The translations under genes and the position numbers were made by a program. The notes beneath the pieces were generated by a model, which ran no database searches, was not told where the DNA came from, and was given only the letters and a program-made list of their open reading frames with translations. 64,000 bases of DNA from Lewinella sp050633125 (GTDB taxonomy: Bacteria > Bacteroidota > Bacteroidia > Chitinophagales > Saprospiraceae), in assembly GCF_050633125.1 (NCBI RefSeq), contig NZ_JBOEFX010000021.1, positions 219,986 to 283,985 of the forward strand, in the 5' to 3' direction. Of the stretch, positions 53,932-62,988 are shown in pieces (the stretch's first letter is position 1; each line of letters opens with the position of its first letter).

Positions 53932-54591
53932 ATGCAATTCACAAAAAAAATCACGTTAGCAGCCTTGGCCATTGGTATGGCTTTGTCTTTACAAGCACAG
54001 GTAGCTGTTAAAGCAGGCGTTAATTTTTCCAACATGCTCTTTGAAGAGGATGATACTTCTATCGAAGATCTTGCCAAAAATGGTGCCACTAAGTTTACCG
54101 CGGGGGTAGCATTTATCCTTCCATTTAGTGATGCGGTGGCACTACAGCCAGAACTTCTTTATACCCAAAAGGGAGCGAAAAGCACCTACACCATCGCGGG
54201 AGGAGAATTCACAAATGATCTTACCTACAACTATCTTGACATTCCGCTGCTGCTTCGCATCAGTCTAGGTGACACTCACGGTGAAGGGCTTGGAATTTAC
54301 CTCAACGGAGGTGGCTACGCTGGCTATGCCTTCAGCGGCAAGAGTAAAAGCACCTCACCTCTAGGTGATCTAGAAACAGACATTTCTTTTGATGATAAAG
54401 ATGATCAACGTCGCATTGATTTTGGTGTAGCCGTAGGCGGTGGCCTTACGTTAGGCAACCTTTTCTTTGACCTGCGTTACAACCACGGCATCAATAACAT
54501 CCTTGACGATGATGCCAATAACAACAATGACAATGGGTTCAAGAAATTGCAGCACCGTGGTCTTGCACTTACTGCTGGTATCATTTTCTAA
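53932..54591 (+). CDS. Outer membrane beta-barrel protein (PorT/OMP_b-brl_2-like)
   Basis: A 219-residue protein with a signal peptide ending ALSLQAQ and alternating strands: VAVKAGVNFSNM, LQPELLYTQKGAKS, YLDIPLLLRISLG, LYLNGGGYAGYAFSG-like and FFDLRYNHGINNI. These are hallmarks of the Bacteroidota eight-strand porin-like family that includes PorT. The terminal aromatic residue in ALTAGIIF fits BAM-mediated insertion. The function is unknown. A terminator follows. Confidence 0.87.
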   Translation: MQFTKKITLAALAIGMALSLQAQVAVKAGVNFSNMLFEEDDTSIEDLAKNGATKFTAGVAFILPFSDAVALQPELLYTQKGAKSTYTIAGGEFTNDLTYNYLDIPLLLRISLGDTHGEGLGIYLNGGGYAGYAFSGKSKSTSPLGDLETDISFDDKDDQRRIDFGVAVGGGLTLGNLFFDLRYNHGINNILDDDANNNNDNGFKKLQHRGLALTAGIIF

Positions 54592-54611
54592 GCCTTATTG
54601 CCCTTAATTTT

Positions 54612-54660
54612 AAAAAAAAGCAAAAGTCATTCCGACATCGGGATGGCTTTTGCTTTTTTT
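54612..54660 (+). terminator. Intrinsic terminator after the beta-barrel gene
   Basis: AAAAAGCAAAAG-T-CATTCC faces GGGATG-G-CTTTTGCTTTTTTT around a six-base loop, with two imperfect positions, about 20 bases after the stop codon. The T-run follows on the plus strand; the A-tract makes it potentially bidirectional. Confidence 0.85.
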
Positions 54661-54759
54661 GTGCCATACGAAGTGTTTTCTTCAGAAATTATCTCACCCA
54701 ACCTGTAAGAAATTCGTTTTCTTGTATACTTATTCAACACGCCAGCAGACGATACCGAA

Positions 54760-55275
54760 TTGAGAAAGGAGTTCCAACATATTATTGACCAGCATTATGG
54801 TATTCTGTATAAAATTGGTCGGGCTTATACCCAGGACCAAGCTGACTTCGATGACCTGTACCAGGAAATGCTGATTCAGCTATGGCAATCATACGCTCGT
54901 TTTAAAGGAAACTCAAAACTATCCACCTTCATCTACAGAGTGGCCTTGAACACTGCCCTTACCCACCAGCGGAAAGCCAAACGACGGGTAGATCGGCCAG
55001 GCATAGACGAACACTTCTATCATTTGCCCGACAACTCGGGAGGCGAAACGGAAATAAATGTACAACGAGAAGAACGAATCAATCTTTTATATCAGTGTAT
55101 CAACGAATTAAAGAAGGAAGACCGAGCGGTAATCCTCTTGCACCTAGAGGGGAACTCTTATGAAGAAATGGCAGATATTCTTGGAATAACAATCAACAAT
55201 ATAGGTGTACGATTACTACGAGTAAAAAAACGATTACAAAAAAGTTTAATAGCAAAGGGGTATGCAAGAGTTTGA
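54760..55275 (+). CDS. ECF-type sigma-70 family RNA polymerase sigma factor
   Basis: A 171-residue sigma factor with region 2 (about 12-80, FDDLYQEMLIQLWQSYARFKG..STFIYRVALNTALTH) and region 4 (about 115-165, LLYQCINELKKEDRAVILLHLEGNSYEEMADILGITINNIGVRLLRVKKRL). The only start that preserves region 2 is a TTG at 54760; an in-frame stop lies about 50 bp upstream. The 3' end overlaps the next gene by 14 bases, so the downstream membrane protein is probably its partner or anti-sigma factor. Confidence 0.88.
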   Translation: MRKEFQHIIDQHYGILYKIGRAYTQDQADFDDLYQEMLIQLWQSYARFKGNSKLSTFIYRVALNTALTHQRKAKRRVDRPGIDEHFYHLPDNSGGETEINVQREERINLLYQCINELKKEDRAVILLHLEGNSYEEMADILGITINNIGVRLLRVKKRLQKSLIAKGYARV

Positions 55276-55879
55276 TCTACAGGAACTTTGGGGTCAGGCG
55301 AATGACCGGGCTGAAGCTTGGTATGATCGCCTTCGCCCAGACTTGGTGGCTATAGCCCGCCAAAAGAACGACAGTGTACTACAGCGTATTCGCCGCTTAG
55401 TGCAGGGAGAATTGTTGTTTAGTACCGCAGCCTTCGTAGGCTTACTTTTCTACTGGCAAGATTTTCATCCGCTTTTTTTGATATTAATGGAAAGCACAAT
55501 CCTCTTGGTAATGATTATCAGTTACCGTTACTATCGACGCTTTACCAGCGACATTGAGGCCGTACCTGCCATGAATATTGTAGCTTCTACAGAAGCTTAC
55601 CTGAATATTCTCAACAACTATAAGACAAGACTGGTACGGCTTTCTATATTCTTGATGCCCGTGGGGCTAATTGTAGGCTTCATGGCCGGATTTGGTTTAG
55701 GCAATGAAAATGATTTCTCCGCTTTAACAAGCTCCAAATTTTGGCTAACCACCATTCCCGCACTAATAGCAATAGCCATCCCCACTTACTACTTCACCCT
55801 CTGGTATTACCGCTTTTTTATCGGTTCTAAAGAAAAAGAATTAGCAGCCGTACTGGAAAGATTACGGCAAGAAGAGTAA
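55262..55879 (+). CDS. Membrane protein overlapping the sigma factor gene (candidate anti-sigma partner)
   Basis: A 205-residue protein with a cytosolic N-terminus of about 45 residues, four TM helices (about 50-66, 70-88, 125-145 and 160-185) and a short charged tail. It begins inside the sigma gene with a 14-base overlap, which implies translational coupling. Membrane proteins in this position often hold the sigma factor inactive, yet no zinc-binding ASD (HxxxCxxC) motif is visible. The role is inferred from position alone. Confidence 0.7.
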   Translation: MQEFDLQELWGQANDRAEAWYDRLRPDLVAIARQKNDSVLQRIRRLVQGELLFSTAAFVGLLFYWQDFHPLFLILMESTILLVMIISYRYYRRFTSDIEAVPAMNIVASTEAYLNILNNYKTRLVRLSIFLMPVGLIVGFMAGFGLGNENDFSALTSSKFWLTTIPALIAIAIPTYYFTLWYYRFFIGSKEKELAAVLERLRQEE

Positions 55880-55913
55880 AAACGCTCATTGTAGCATAGC
55901 CAACAATGACACT

Positions 55914-57152
55914 TTATTCATACCGTAACGACTCAATAGGGTCCAATGCAGCAGCCCGTAATGCGGGATATAGACCCGATAGTAAACCTACTGCCGTACA
56001 GGTAATCAGCGCAACCGTGATCCAGAGCCATGGAAAAAGGAATGCACTCCCAAAGAGGAAGCTAACAATGTTACCAATCATTACGCCAAGGATAATACCC
56101 AGAATTCCTCCAATCTGACAAATAACTACTGCTTCTGTTAAAAACTGGATAAGAATATTTTTACTTGTTGCTCCCAGTGCTTTACGAATACCAATTTCGC
56201 GAGTTCGCTCCGTCACAGACACGAGCATGATATTCATCAGGCCAATCGCAGCCCCCAAGAGGGTGATAAAACCGATACTAATTGCAGCCAATCGCAGGTA
56301 GACAGTATTCTCTTTGATAATATCCAACAAGCCATCACTTTTCGAGATATCAAAATCGTTTTCGTCACCGGCAGAGAGGCCTCTTACATTGCGTAAAGTT
56401 GTTGTGGCTTCGCCGATGGCTGCATCAATCCGGCTGGCGTCTGCTACAGACACCATTATACTGTAGTTTGTACGTTCTGCCCCATAATAGCGCTTCGCTG
56501 TTTGAAGTGGGATGAGAATACGCCGATCTTCACTCTGATTCATCGACGACCCTTTCTCTTCCAACACGCCAATAACAAGGTACTTGCCATTAGGTGTCGT
56601 AACGTATTTCCCCATCGCTCGCTCACTGTTCCCCGCAAAAAGCATCTCAATCATTTCAGAACCAATAATGGTAACCATCCCCCCGTTTCGAGCTTCCCTG
56701 TTGGTGAAATTCCGGCCATGTTTTAGGTTAAAAGCACGTGCTTCAAGGTAGTTTTCATCAATCCCAAAAACAGTTACATTGGGATTACTTTCTTCGTTAT
56801 CATATTTGATCGTTGCCAAGCCTGTGCAGTACAAGGAAAGAGAGACATCGGAAGGAAAATCATAACGTTCTTTAAATTCAGTCGCTTGTTGATAACTGAA
56901 TGGGTCTCCTTGCTTTTGCTGGCGCCCACCACGACGGCCACTCACCCCTCGCCCTGCGGGGTCTATATCAAAGGTATTCGCGCCCAGGTAAGACAGGTTA
57001 TCATTAAGGGAAAAGATAGCAGTATCAATAGCGGTAAGAATACCTACCAATGCCATTATGCCAAAAGCGATAATGACTAACGTAAGAATGGCGCGAAGCC
57101 AATTATCACGCACTGAACCAAATGCAATGCTTATGTTTTCTAAGGTATTCAT
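55914..57152 (-). CDS. ABC transporter permease (MacB/FtsX-type)
   Basis: A 412-residue permease. TM1 lies near residues 20-42, a periplasmic MacB_PCD-type domain covers about 45-260, and three C-terminal TM helices form the FtsX domain (about 285-400), with SVTERTREIGIRKALGATSKNIL in the cytosolic loop. It would move lipoprotein or small peptide substrates using mechanotransmission with a separate ATPase, which is not adjacent. I use the ATG at 57152, since MNTLENISIAFGSVRDNWLRA is the usual N-terminus; an ATG at 57197 adds 15 unrelated residues. Confidence 0.9.
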   Translation of the reverse strand: MNTLENISIAFGSVRDNWLRAILTLVIIAFGIMALVGILTAIDTAIFSLNDNLSYLGANTFDIDPAGRGVSGRRGGRQQKQGDPFSYQQATEFKERYDFPSDVSLSLYCTGLATIKYDNEESNPNVTVFGIDENYLEARAFNLKHGRNFTNREARNGGMVTIIGSEMIEMLFAGNSERAMGKYVTTPNGKYLVIGVLEEKGSSMNQSEDRRILIPLQTAKRYYGAERTNYSIMVSVADASRIDAAIGEATTTLRNVRGLSAGDENDFDISKSDGLLDIIKENTVYLRLAAISIGFITLLGAAIGLMNIMLVSVTERTREIGIRKALGATSKNILIQFLTEAVVICQIGGILGIILGVMIGNIVSFLFGSAFLFPWLWITVALITCTAVGLLSGLYPALRAAALDPIESLRYE

Positions 57153-57274
57153 GACACAGTGGGCTTTCGAGATACCGACCCGGCACCTCCAATTCACATA
57201 CCTCTTATTAAATGGATGGGGGCCCCATTTTGCTTTTAGCCCATTTAATGCCAGGTACAGCTATACGAACTAAT

Positions 57275-57307
57275 CAAAGTTAGCAAACCCGCGCAAAATA
57301 CACGCAA
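57275..57307 (-). promoter_or_regulatory. Promoter candidate for the ABC permease gene
   Basis: On the minus strand, TTG (57305-57307) precedes TAACTTTG (57275-57282) by 22 bases. The leader of about 115 nt holds an inverted repeat, TTAAATGG against CCATTTAA (near 57208-57249), around a GGGGCCCC palindrome. Confidence 0.5.
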
Positions 57308-57354
57308 TAGTTCGATCAACAGTACTTGTCTTTAGATGAATATCCTTCTTTCCG

Positions 57355-58092
57355 CTAAGGGCGGAAATCCCGGCGTAGCAAACGAAGCGTACGGACGACT
57401 TTACCATTTCTGTCCACTAAATGAAGTAAATAGACCCCCTGAGGAAGGTCACCCGCTAAAAAACTATCCCCAGGCTGGGGATTCTCGAAAGAACGCACCT
57501 TGCGCCCCAAGGTGTTATAAATATCAATTCGCCCGAGTTCCGGAGTATTGGTTAGAAAAAAGCGGTCGTGCACTGGATTAGGGTATACCTTAATTCGGCC
57601 ACCCAACTCCGCCAATTTTGCCGTGTCTTCAGCGTCGGTAAGACTTATCTGAAAAGAGGCAGTACCCAAAATATTGTCAGGTCGGTCAATGTCTCGAAAT
57701 ACAATTTCCACTTTACTTTGGCCAGTGGTATTATAGGGTGAAATGGTGAAAAACAACTCAAAAGACTCTCCCGCTTCTAATACCACAGGTGCCAATACAC
57801 CTTGAAATGGATCATAGTTACTAGTAACAGAAGGAGGATAACTGGCCTCTTTGTCACAAATCTGGCTTTCCCAGGCATAGGGTTGGTAAGCAACTATTTT
57901 ATCCCACCGAAGCCGCAAACGGCGGCCAGAAAGGTTCTTGACCTCTACTTTAAATACCTCTTCATGGCTGACATCATTAGCGGTGATGCTGATCTGTTTA
58001 CGGATATTAGCGGGTTCAATGCTCAAGGCTTGTTGCCCAGCCAAAGAAAAACCAAAACCCAGCACCAAAATAAAAAGTAAACTTGCCTTCAT
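57355..58092 (-). CDS. Secreted protein with T9SS type A sorting domain
   Basis: A 245-residue protein with signal peptide (1-19, ending FSLAGQ), an Ig-like beta-sandwich (about 22-160) with FEVKVEVKNLSGRRLRLRW-like strands, and a C-terminal type A T9SS domain (about 168-245, IKVYPNPVHDRFFL..YNTLGRKV..GVYLLHLVD). The final residues are basic (RRDFRP), which is slightly unusual. The function is unknown; it is probably attached to or released from the cell surface. It is followed by the Omp28-like gene upstream on the same strand. Confidence 0.82.
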   Translation of the reverse strand: MKASLLFILVLGFGFSLAGQQALSIEPANIRKQISITANDVSHEEVFKVEVKNLSGRRLRLRWDKIVAYQPYAWESQICDKEASYPPSVTSNYDPFQGVLAPVVLEAGESFELFFTISPYNTTGQSKVEIVFRDIDRPDNILGTASFQISLTDAEDTAKLAELGGRIKVYPNPVHDRFFLTNTPELGRIDIYNTLGRKVRSFENPQPGDSFLAGDLPQGVYLLHLVDRNGKVVRTLRLLRRDFRP

Positions 58093-58156
58093 AATGACTT
58101 AATACAGCGTGAAGTATTGAAGCTATACCCTTACAAAGTAATTTGGGCATATTCAA

Positions 58157-58184
58157 CAAAGTTAGTACAAAAAAGCAAAGGCAA
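58157..58184 (-). promoter_or_regulatory. Promoter candidate for the T9SS cargo gene at 57355-58092
   Basis: On the minus strand, TTG (58182-58184) precedes TAACTTTG (58157-58164) by 17 bases, giving a leader of about 60 nt. It lies between the stop of the Omp28-like gene and this start, which argues that the two are separate transcripts. Confidence 0.5.
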
Positions 58185-58199
58185 GAGGAATTATTGAGA

Positions 58200-60011
58200 C
58201 TAAGGTTGCACAATAAAGGGCAGGGTGTGTAATTGTTCGTCGTAACGGATTTGTAACAAATAATAACCTGCCGGCTGTTGGTTATTCTCTGGCAACTGAG
58301 ATTGATCTCCTTGCAGCAATACGGTTCCATTAGCAGAAAAAAGGAGCCATTCAAAGCGAGCGGGTGCCATTCCTGGCCATAGGAGCTGTACTACCTGCCC
58401 TTGTTGCAATGGGTTGGGGAATAAGGTGGGGCCTGTTTCTTTCTCCTTCAACACTGAGCTAGTGTTTGTAATCCCCCCTACAGTAAAATGCTTTTCCTCT
58501 AAAGAGCCAAACTCCCCTCCTTGTAGAAGAATACTGCCATCGGGCTGACGCAACCTATAAAAACCATTGCCATAGAAACAACAAAGACCATCGCCGTAGT
58601 CATCTAGCAATCTCAACTCGTAACAACCAGAGGAGGGAAGGTAAAACTCTTCAATAATAAAAGCATTGCTATTGTAAGCTCCTGGGTCAGAAGGTGTTGC
58701 AATCTGAGACCCGCCATTGGTTTCGCCAACGACCTGATTCCCTCCGTTAACCAATACCTCTCCAAATTCATTTATCACCTCCCAGTACAATTCGTATCCA
58801 AATTCATCGGTACGTATTGCCAGTTCAAAAAATGGGTCTTCGACTTGTGGTGCCAGCGAAAAATAATGCTCACGCGTATTATTAAAGCTGGTGGGGTCAA
58901 CACTATCATTAGGGTTTTCCAAGATTACATAAAAGGTATTATTGGGCAAACCTGACAATGTTTCAACGGGGTCCAACTCCAATGTAAGCTCTTCCAAAGG
59001 AGCTACCTCTCCTGTCCACTCAACCGTATTAGATACACCATCCGTAATGCCGTAATGAATAGTACACGCCGTCAGCATATCTTGCCCGTCGTTTCGGAAA
59101 ATAATTTCTGCTGGAAGAAATGGGTCGCAGGTGTCGTCTGTGGCAATAATTGCGATCAAATTAGCGTCTGCAGCATAATCTGAGATCAAAACCGGAGCGA
59201 CTTCTACGGCATTAAGCACCTCTTGTTCGTCTTCACTGATAAAGATTGCCAATTCAATATTCACAGGGTCCATCCAAACATCTCGATAGTAAACCGGTAG
59301 GTCAATGTTATAGGTTAGGCTGCCAAATGTACCTTCTGAGGTGGTTGTAATAATATGGCCGTCTTGTCCCGTCAAAAATTCTCGAAAAAGGTGCTGGTGT
59401 GCATAATAATCACCCGCATTTCCTCCGTGCTGCGGAGCTAATACATTGTTTTGCAGTACCGCTACGTGTAGGCGATTCGTATTAAGCGGAACATTTGCTG
59501 TATAGTAATATTCGATATAGAGCTCAAGCTGCCGAGTAGAAATATTCAAGGTTGCAGTGGCAGCAATGTTCACCGGCGCAGGTTGAATAAGAATTTCGCC
59601 TATAGCTTCCGGCCATTCTCCTCGTCCCAGCGCAGTAGCACCAGGTACACTTTGCTCCAGGCCTGGAAAAACGTGACGATTAACCGTTGCTGCAGGGTAA
59701 CCACTGAGTTGGGATTGTTCTTCCAACAAGAAACTGTAATCATTCCCTAAATCGAGATCATCACCAATGGGGATAGCATAAGGACCGGTTTGATAATTGA
59801 CGAGCACCAGATTATCTCCCAAATCTTCATCAAGGTTGTGTAAAACCTGGTGGCCATGAGGGCAATAAACACAGTACATACCACCAAACTCCTCCACGAC
59901 AGCACGCTTGTTCTGTGGACTAGTACTAACAATGGTTTGGGCACTAATTCCTGAAGACAAGAATAGGCCAGTTATGAAAACCACCAATGCGCGTTCGATC
60001 CAACTAAACAT
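58200..60011 (-). CDS. Omp28-like secreted protein with T9SS type A sorting domain
   Basis: A 603-residue protein with signal peptide (1-24, ending GISAQ). Next comes a thioredoxin-like Omp28 domain (about 35-280) with the motif VEEFGGMYCVYCPHGHQVL, in which the CxxC pair could be redox-active. A CARDB-like beta domain (about 290-390) and a later domain with a DDYGDGLCCFYGNG motif follow, and the end is a T9SS type A sorting segment (about 528-603, TLFPNPLQQGQVVQL). It is probably a surface protein. A TAnnTTTG element sits four bases before the ATG. Confidence 0.85.
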   Translation of the reverse strand: MFSWIERALVVFITGLFLSSGISAQTIVSTSPQNKRAVVEEFGGMYCVYCPHGHQVLHNLDEDLGDNLVLVNYQTGPYAIPIGDDLDLGNDYSFLLEEQSQLSGYPAATVNRHVFPGLEQSVPGATALGRGEWPEAIGEILIQPAPVNIAATATLNISTRQLELYIEYYYTANVPLNTNRLHVAVLQNNVLAPQHGGNAGDYYAHQHLFREFLTGQDGHIITTTSEGTFGSLTYNIDLPVYYRDVWMDPVNIELAIFISEDEQEVLNAVEVAPVLISDYAADANLIAIIATDDTCDPFLPAEIIFRNDGQDMLTACTIHYGITDGVSNTVEWTGEVAPLEELTLELDPVETLSGLPNNTFYVILENPNDSVDPTSFNNTREHYFSLAPQVEDPFFELAIRTDEFGYELYWEVINEFGEVLVNGGNQVVGETNGGSQIATPSDPGAYNSNAFIIEEFYLPSSGCYELRLLDDYGDGLCCFYGNGFYRLRQPDGSILLQGGEFGSLEEKHFTVGGITNTSSVLKEKETGPTLFPNPLQQGQVVQLLWPGMAPARFEWLLFSANGTVLLQGDQSQLPENNQQPAGYYLLQIRYDEQLHTLPFIVQP

Positions 60012-60015
60012 AGGT

Positions 60016-60023
60016 CAAAGCTA
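60016..60023 (-). promoter_or_regulatory. -7 element directly before the Omp28-like start (possible leaderless mRNA)
   Basis: On the minus strand, TAGCTTTG ends four bases before the ATG at 60011. This is the same spacing as for the methyltransferase at 23919. The -33 region is weak. Confidence 0.4.
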
Positions 60024-60242
60024 ATTCATTCTGAAGCAAGGGCATGACACCTTTCCGACAAAGTTTGTAAAGATTAAGGGAAAAACGAAATAATAGAGGG
60101 CAGCAAGAACATAATTGATATACTAATAACGAAAATAAGAAAGATTGTCCACAACCGGACCCTTCCGCTTGATTATCACCGATATCACAATACAGTTTTT
60201 AATGGAAAACATTACCTTGTCAGAACTACAAAATCACCTTCC

Positions 60243-61580
60243 ATGCATATTGCGATTATCGGAAATGGAATCAGCGGGGTTACTGCTGCTCGTTTTTTGC
60301 GAAAGCAAAGTGATCACGAAATCACCTTAATTTCCGGAGAAACTGACTATTTTTTCTCTCGTACAGCACTCATGTACATCTACATGGGACATATGCGGTT
60401 CTCTGACACCCAGCCCTATGAGCCTCATTTTTGGAAAAAAAACAACATAAACCTCAAGAAGGGCTACGTTGAAAATATTGATTTCACCAATCAATCGCTA
60501 CACTTTAAAGGTGGCGAAAACATGCCCTACGACAAGTTAGTCCTCGCGTTGGGCAGCAAGCCCAACAAATTTGGTTGGCCGGGCCAAGACCTCGAAGGCG
60601 TGGGTGGCCTATACAGCTATCAAGACCTCGAAAATATGGAGGCACATAGCGAGGGACTAAAACAAGCCGTGATTGTTGGTGGAGGTTTGATTGGAATTGA
60701 GATGGCTGAAATGTTCCACGCTCGCCATATTCCCGTCACCTTTTTGGTTCGGGAAAAAAGCTACTGGAGCAACGTCCTCCCTGCGGAGGAATCAGACATG
60801 ATCAATCGCCACATCAAAAAAAGCGGCATTGACCTGCGACTGGAAACAGAATTAAAAGAAATCATTGATGACGGCCAGGGTAGAGCTACTGCGGTCATCA
60901 CCAATACTGGAGAACGGATTGATTGCGGCTACGTAGGCCTTACAGCCGGGGTCAGCCCCAATATAGCCTTCCTCAAAGATACCGACCTGGAAGTAGGCCG
61001 TGGGATTCTAGTCAATGAAAACCTGGAAACCAACCTCCCTAATGTATATGCCATCGGCGATTGCGCACAACTCAGGGAAGCCCGACCAGGCCGGCGCCCC
61101 ATCGAAGCAATATGGTACACCGGCCGGATGATGGGGGAAGTTGCTGCCTATAACATCTGCGGTAAACCAACCGCTTATGATCCTGGAATCTGGTTTAATT
61201 CTGCGAAGTTCGTAGACATTGAATACCAGGTCTATGGTGACGTCCCAGCCAAAATGCCCGACGATATGGCCACCCTTTACTGGGAACACGAAGACGGCGA
61301 AAAAGCCGTACGTATCAATTACGACGCCAACAATGGCCATATTCGCGGCTTCAACCTCATGGGCGTTCGCTACCGCCACGAAGTCTGCGAAAAGTGGTTG
61401 GCACAAAAAACGGACATCGAAGAAGTTCTGCAAAATCTAGGCCTCGCCAATTTCGATCCCGAGTTCTACCACCAGTACGAAACAGAACTGGTGAAGGTTT
61501 ATAACCAGAAAAGTGGCAAACAGCTTACGCTAAAAAAGCGCAGGGGATTAGCCCGGGCACTTGCTTTCTTAAAATCATAA
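60243..61580 (+). CDS. FAD/NAD(P)-dependent pyridine nucleotide-disulfide-type oxidoreductase
   Basis: A 445-residue flavoprotein. The FAD motif IGNGISGVTAARFLRKQ lies at residues 5-21, the NAD(P) motif VIVGGGLIGIEMAEMF near 142-157, and the second FAD motif LPNVYAIGDCAQL near 267-279. It resembles ferredoxin/rubredoxin reductases and the NirB N-terminus; no redox-active CxxxxC is present at the first domain. The C-terminal 130 residues are longer than in simple reductases. The electron acceptor is unknown. It is convergent with the S41 peptidase. Confidence 0.87.
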   Translation: MHIAIIGNGISGVTAARFLRKQSDHEITLISGETDYFFSRTALMYIYMGHMRFSDTQPYEPHFWKKNNINLKKGYVENIDFTNQSLHFKGGENMPYDKLVLALGSKPNKFGWPGQDLEGVGGLYSYQDLENMEAHSEGLKQAVIVGGGLIGIEMAEMFHARHIPVTFLVREKSYWSNVLPAEESDMINRHIKKSGIDLRLETELKEIIDDGQGRATAVITNTGERIDCGYVGLTAGVSPNIAFLKDTDLEVGRGILVNENLETNLPNVYAIGDCAQLREARPGRRPIEAIWYTGRMMGEVAAYNICGKPTAYDPGIWFNSAKFVDIEYQVYGDVPAKMPDDMATLYWEHEDGEKAVRINYDANNGHIRGFNLMGVRYRHEVCEKWLAQKTDIEEVLQNLGLANFDPEFYHQYETELVKVYNQKSGKQLTLKKRRGLARALAFLKS

Positions 61581-61595
61581 CGCAGATTAGTTTTT

Positions 61596-62879
61596 TCATT
61601 GCTTCTCTAACAAATAAGCAATAGCTGCTGCCAACACCGTGTCTTTACCATTAAGGTAATCCTCCGCCGTAGATGCAACCTCGATATCTGGCTTAACGCC
61701 TATACCTACAAACTCAGTGCCGTCGTAAAACACATCTCGTTTTGTACAAACCTGCGCCCACACATCCTTCACCAGGTTAATCCCCGTCGGGTTACCCGTA
61801 CTTCCGGCAGTTAACGAGCCTATCATTGGCCCAATATCTGCTTGTTGATAATAAGAACAAAAATCCTCACCAGCCGAATAAGTTCGCGCACCTATCAACA
61901 TCGCAATCGGCTGCTGATAAGGTGTAATGTTACCATCAGGTTCTACCAATTCCCCCGGCTCACCATACCACTCCTGGTCTCGGCCCCACGAATCATAAGC
62001 TGCATTATACACTGGCGTAGACCAGTTGGAGGTGTAGAATGACTTGGAAGACAAATGGCTCATAACGTAAACCGCGTTATCAGAGTTGCCGCCATCATTT
62101 TTTCTCACATCGACAATCAGCCCTTTGGTGTCTTTCAACAATGGAAAAATACTATCAAAGACCGTTTGAAAATCATCTCCCCAAAAACGGCGGATAGTAA
62201 GCACTCCCATACCATTCTCCAACTGTTCAAAAGACATAATCCCACTTTGGGGGTGATTGCGCTGTAGGTTGCGCGGCAAGTCGCGTTCAATAATTTTTCC
62301 GTCGGGTGTTTTGAGCGTCAATCTTGCAGAGTCATCACTCCACCCCTCCAGCAATTGGTAAGCATACAAGCGAACATCCATATCCTGCGCAGTGGAAGAG
62401 AAGGCGTACGGCTTTACATTTGCTTCGGCATATTCCTTAACCGGCACACCATCAACTTTGAGAATCTCCATTTTAGGAGCTACCCCCAAGGCCGCAATGG
62501 TGTCATTGATAACATCCGTTACAAATACGCGGCCCTCAATAATATCCGTATAAATCGCTGGGCGATTACGCTTCTGACTTAGGTACTGTGGAAGATAAAC
62601 CCTGGTGTGCCCATCTTGCAACTCGTGGCATATCCGCTGCAATAAGCGAACATATTCATAATCATTCCCCGTGGCTTGCACCAGTGGAATATTCGCGTAA
62701 TACATACTGTCCCAATCCAGCTCCGGCACCTGATCAAAGAATGCAAAATTTTTATCCACGCCTTTCCATAGTTGGGCAAGGCCATAAAGCTTATCCTGCT
62801 CCGTCAGCCGCACCTCCTCTTGCGCAGGCAGCAGGTGAATCAAGAACATACAAAGTAAAGTGAAATAAGTGTTTTTCAT
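61596..62879 (-). CDS. S41-family peptidase (secreted)
   Basis: A 427-residue protein. A signal peptide (1-19, ending LLPAQ) is followed by a helical N-domain, a PDZ-like region (about 130-175, KMEILKVDGVPVKEY) and the S41 catalytic core (about 205-405). The catalytic Ser lies in ARTYSAGEDF (near 332), and the GSLTAGSTGNPTG loop follows. It resembles C-terminal-processing/tricorn-like peptidases exported to the periplasm; the target is unknown. A perfect CCTCCT/AGGAGG hairpin lies in its 5' region near 62900. Confidence 0.88.
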   Translation of the reverse strand: MKNTYFTLLCMFLIHLLPAQEEVRLTEQDKLYGLAQLWKGVDKNFAFFDQVPELDWDSMYYANIPLVQATGNDYEYVRLLQRICHELQDGHTRVYLPQYLSQKRNRPAIYTDIIEGRVFVTDVINDTIAALGVAPKMEILKVDGVPVKEYAEANVKPYAFSSTAQDMDVRLYAYQLLEGWSDDSARLTLKTPDGKIIERDLPRNLQRNHPQSGIMSFEQLENGMGVLTIRRFWGDDFQTVFDSIFPLLKDTKGLIVDVRKNDGGNSDNAVYVMSHLSSKSFYTSNWSTPVYNAAYDSWGRDQEWYGEPGELVEPDGNITPYQQPIAMLIGARTYSAGEDFCSYYQQADIGPMIGSLTAGSTGNPTGINLVKDVWAQVCTKRDVFYDGTEFVGIGVKPDIEVASTAEDYLNGKDTVLAAAIAYLLEKQ

Positions 62880-62988
62880 TGCTCATCTGGTTTAGCACCT
62901 CCTACAGGAGGCTTGTGTAAAATACCATGGCAATGATAATGACAAAACCATTTTTATAACAAGTAAAAAACCGACATCAGATGTTAAT

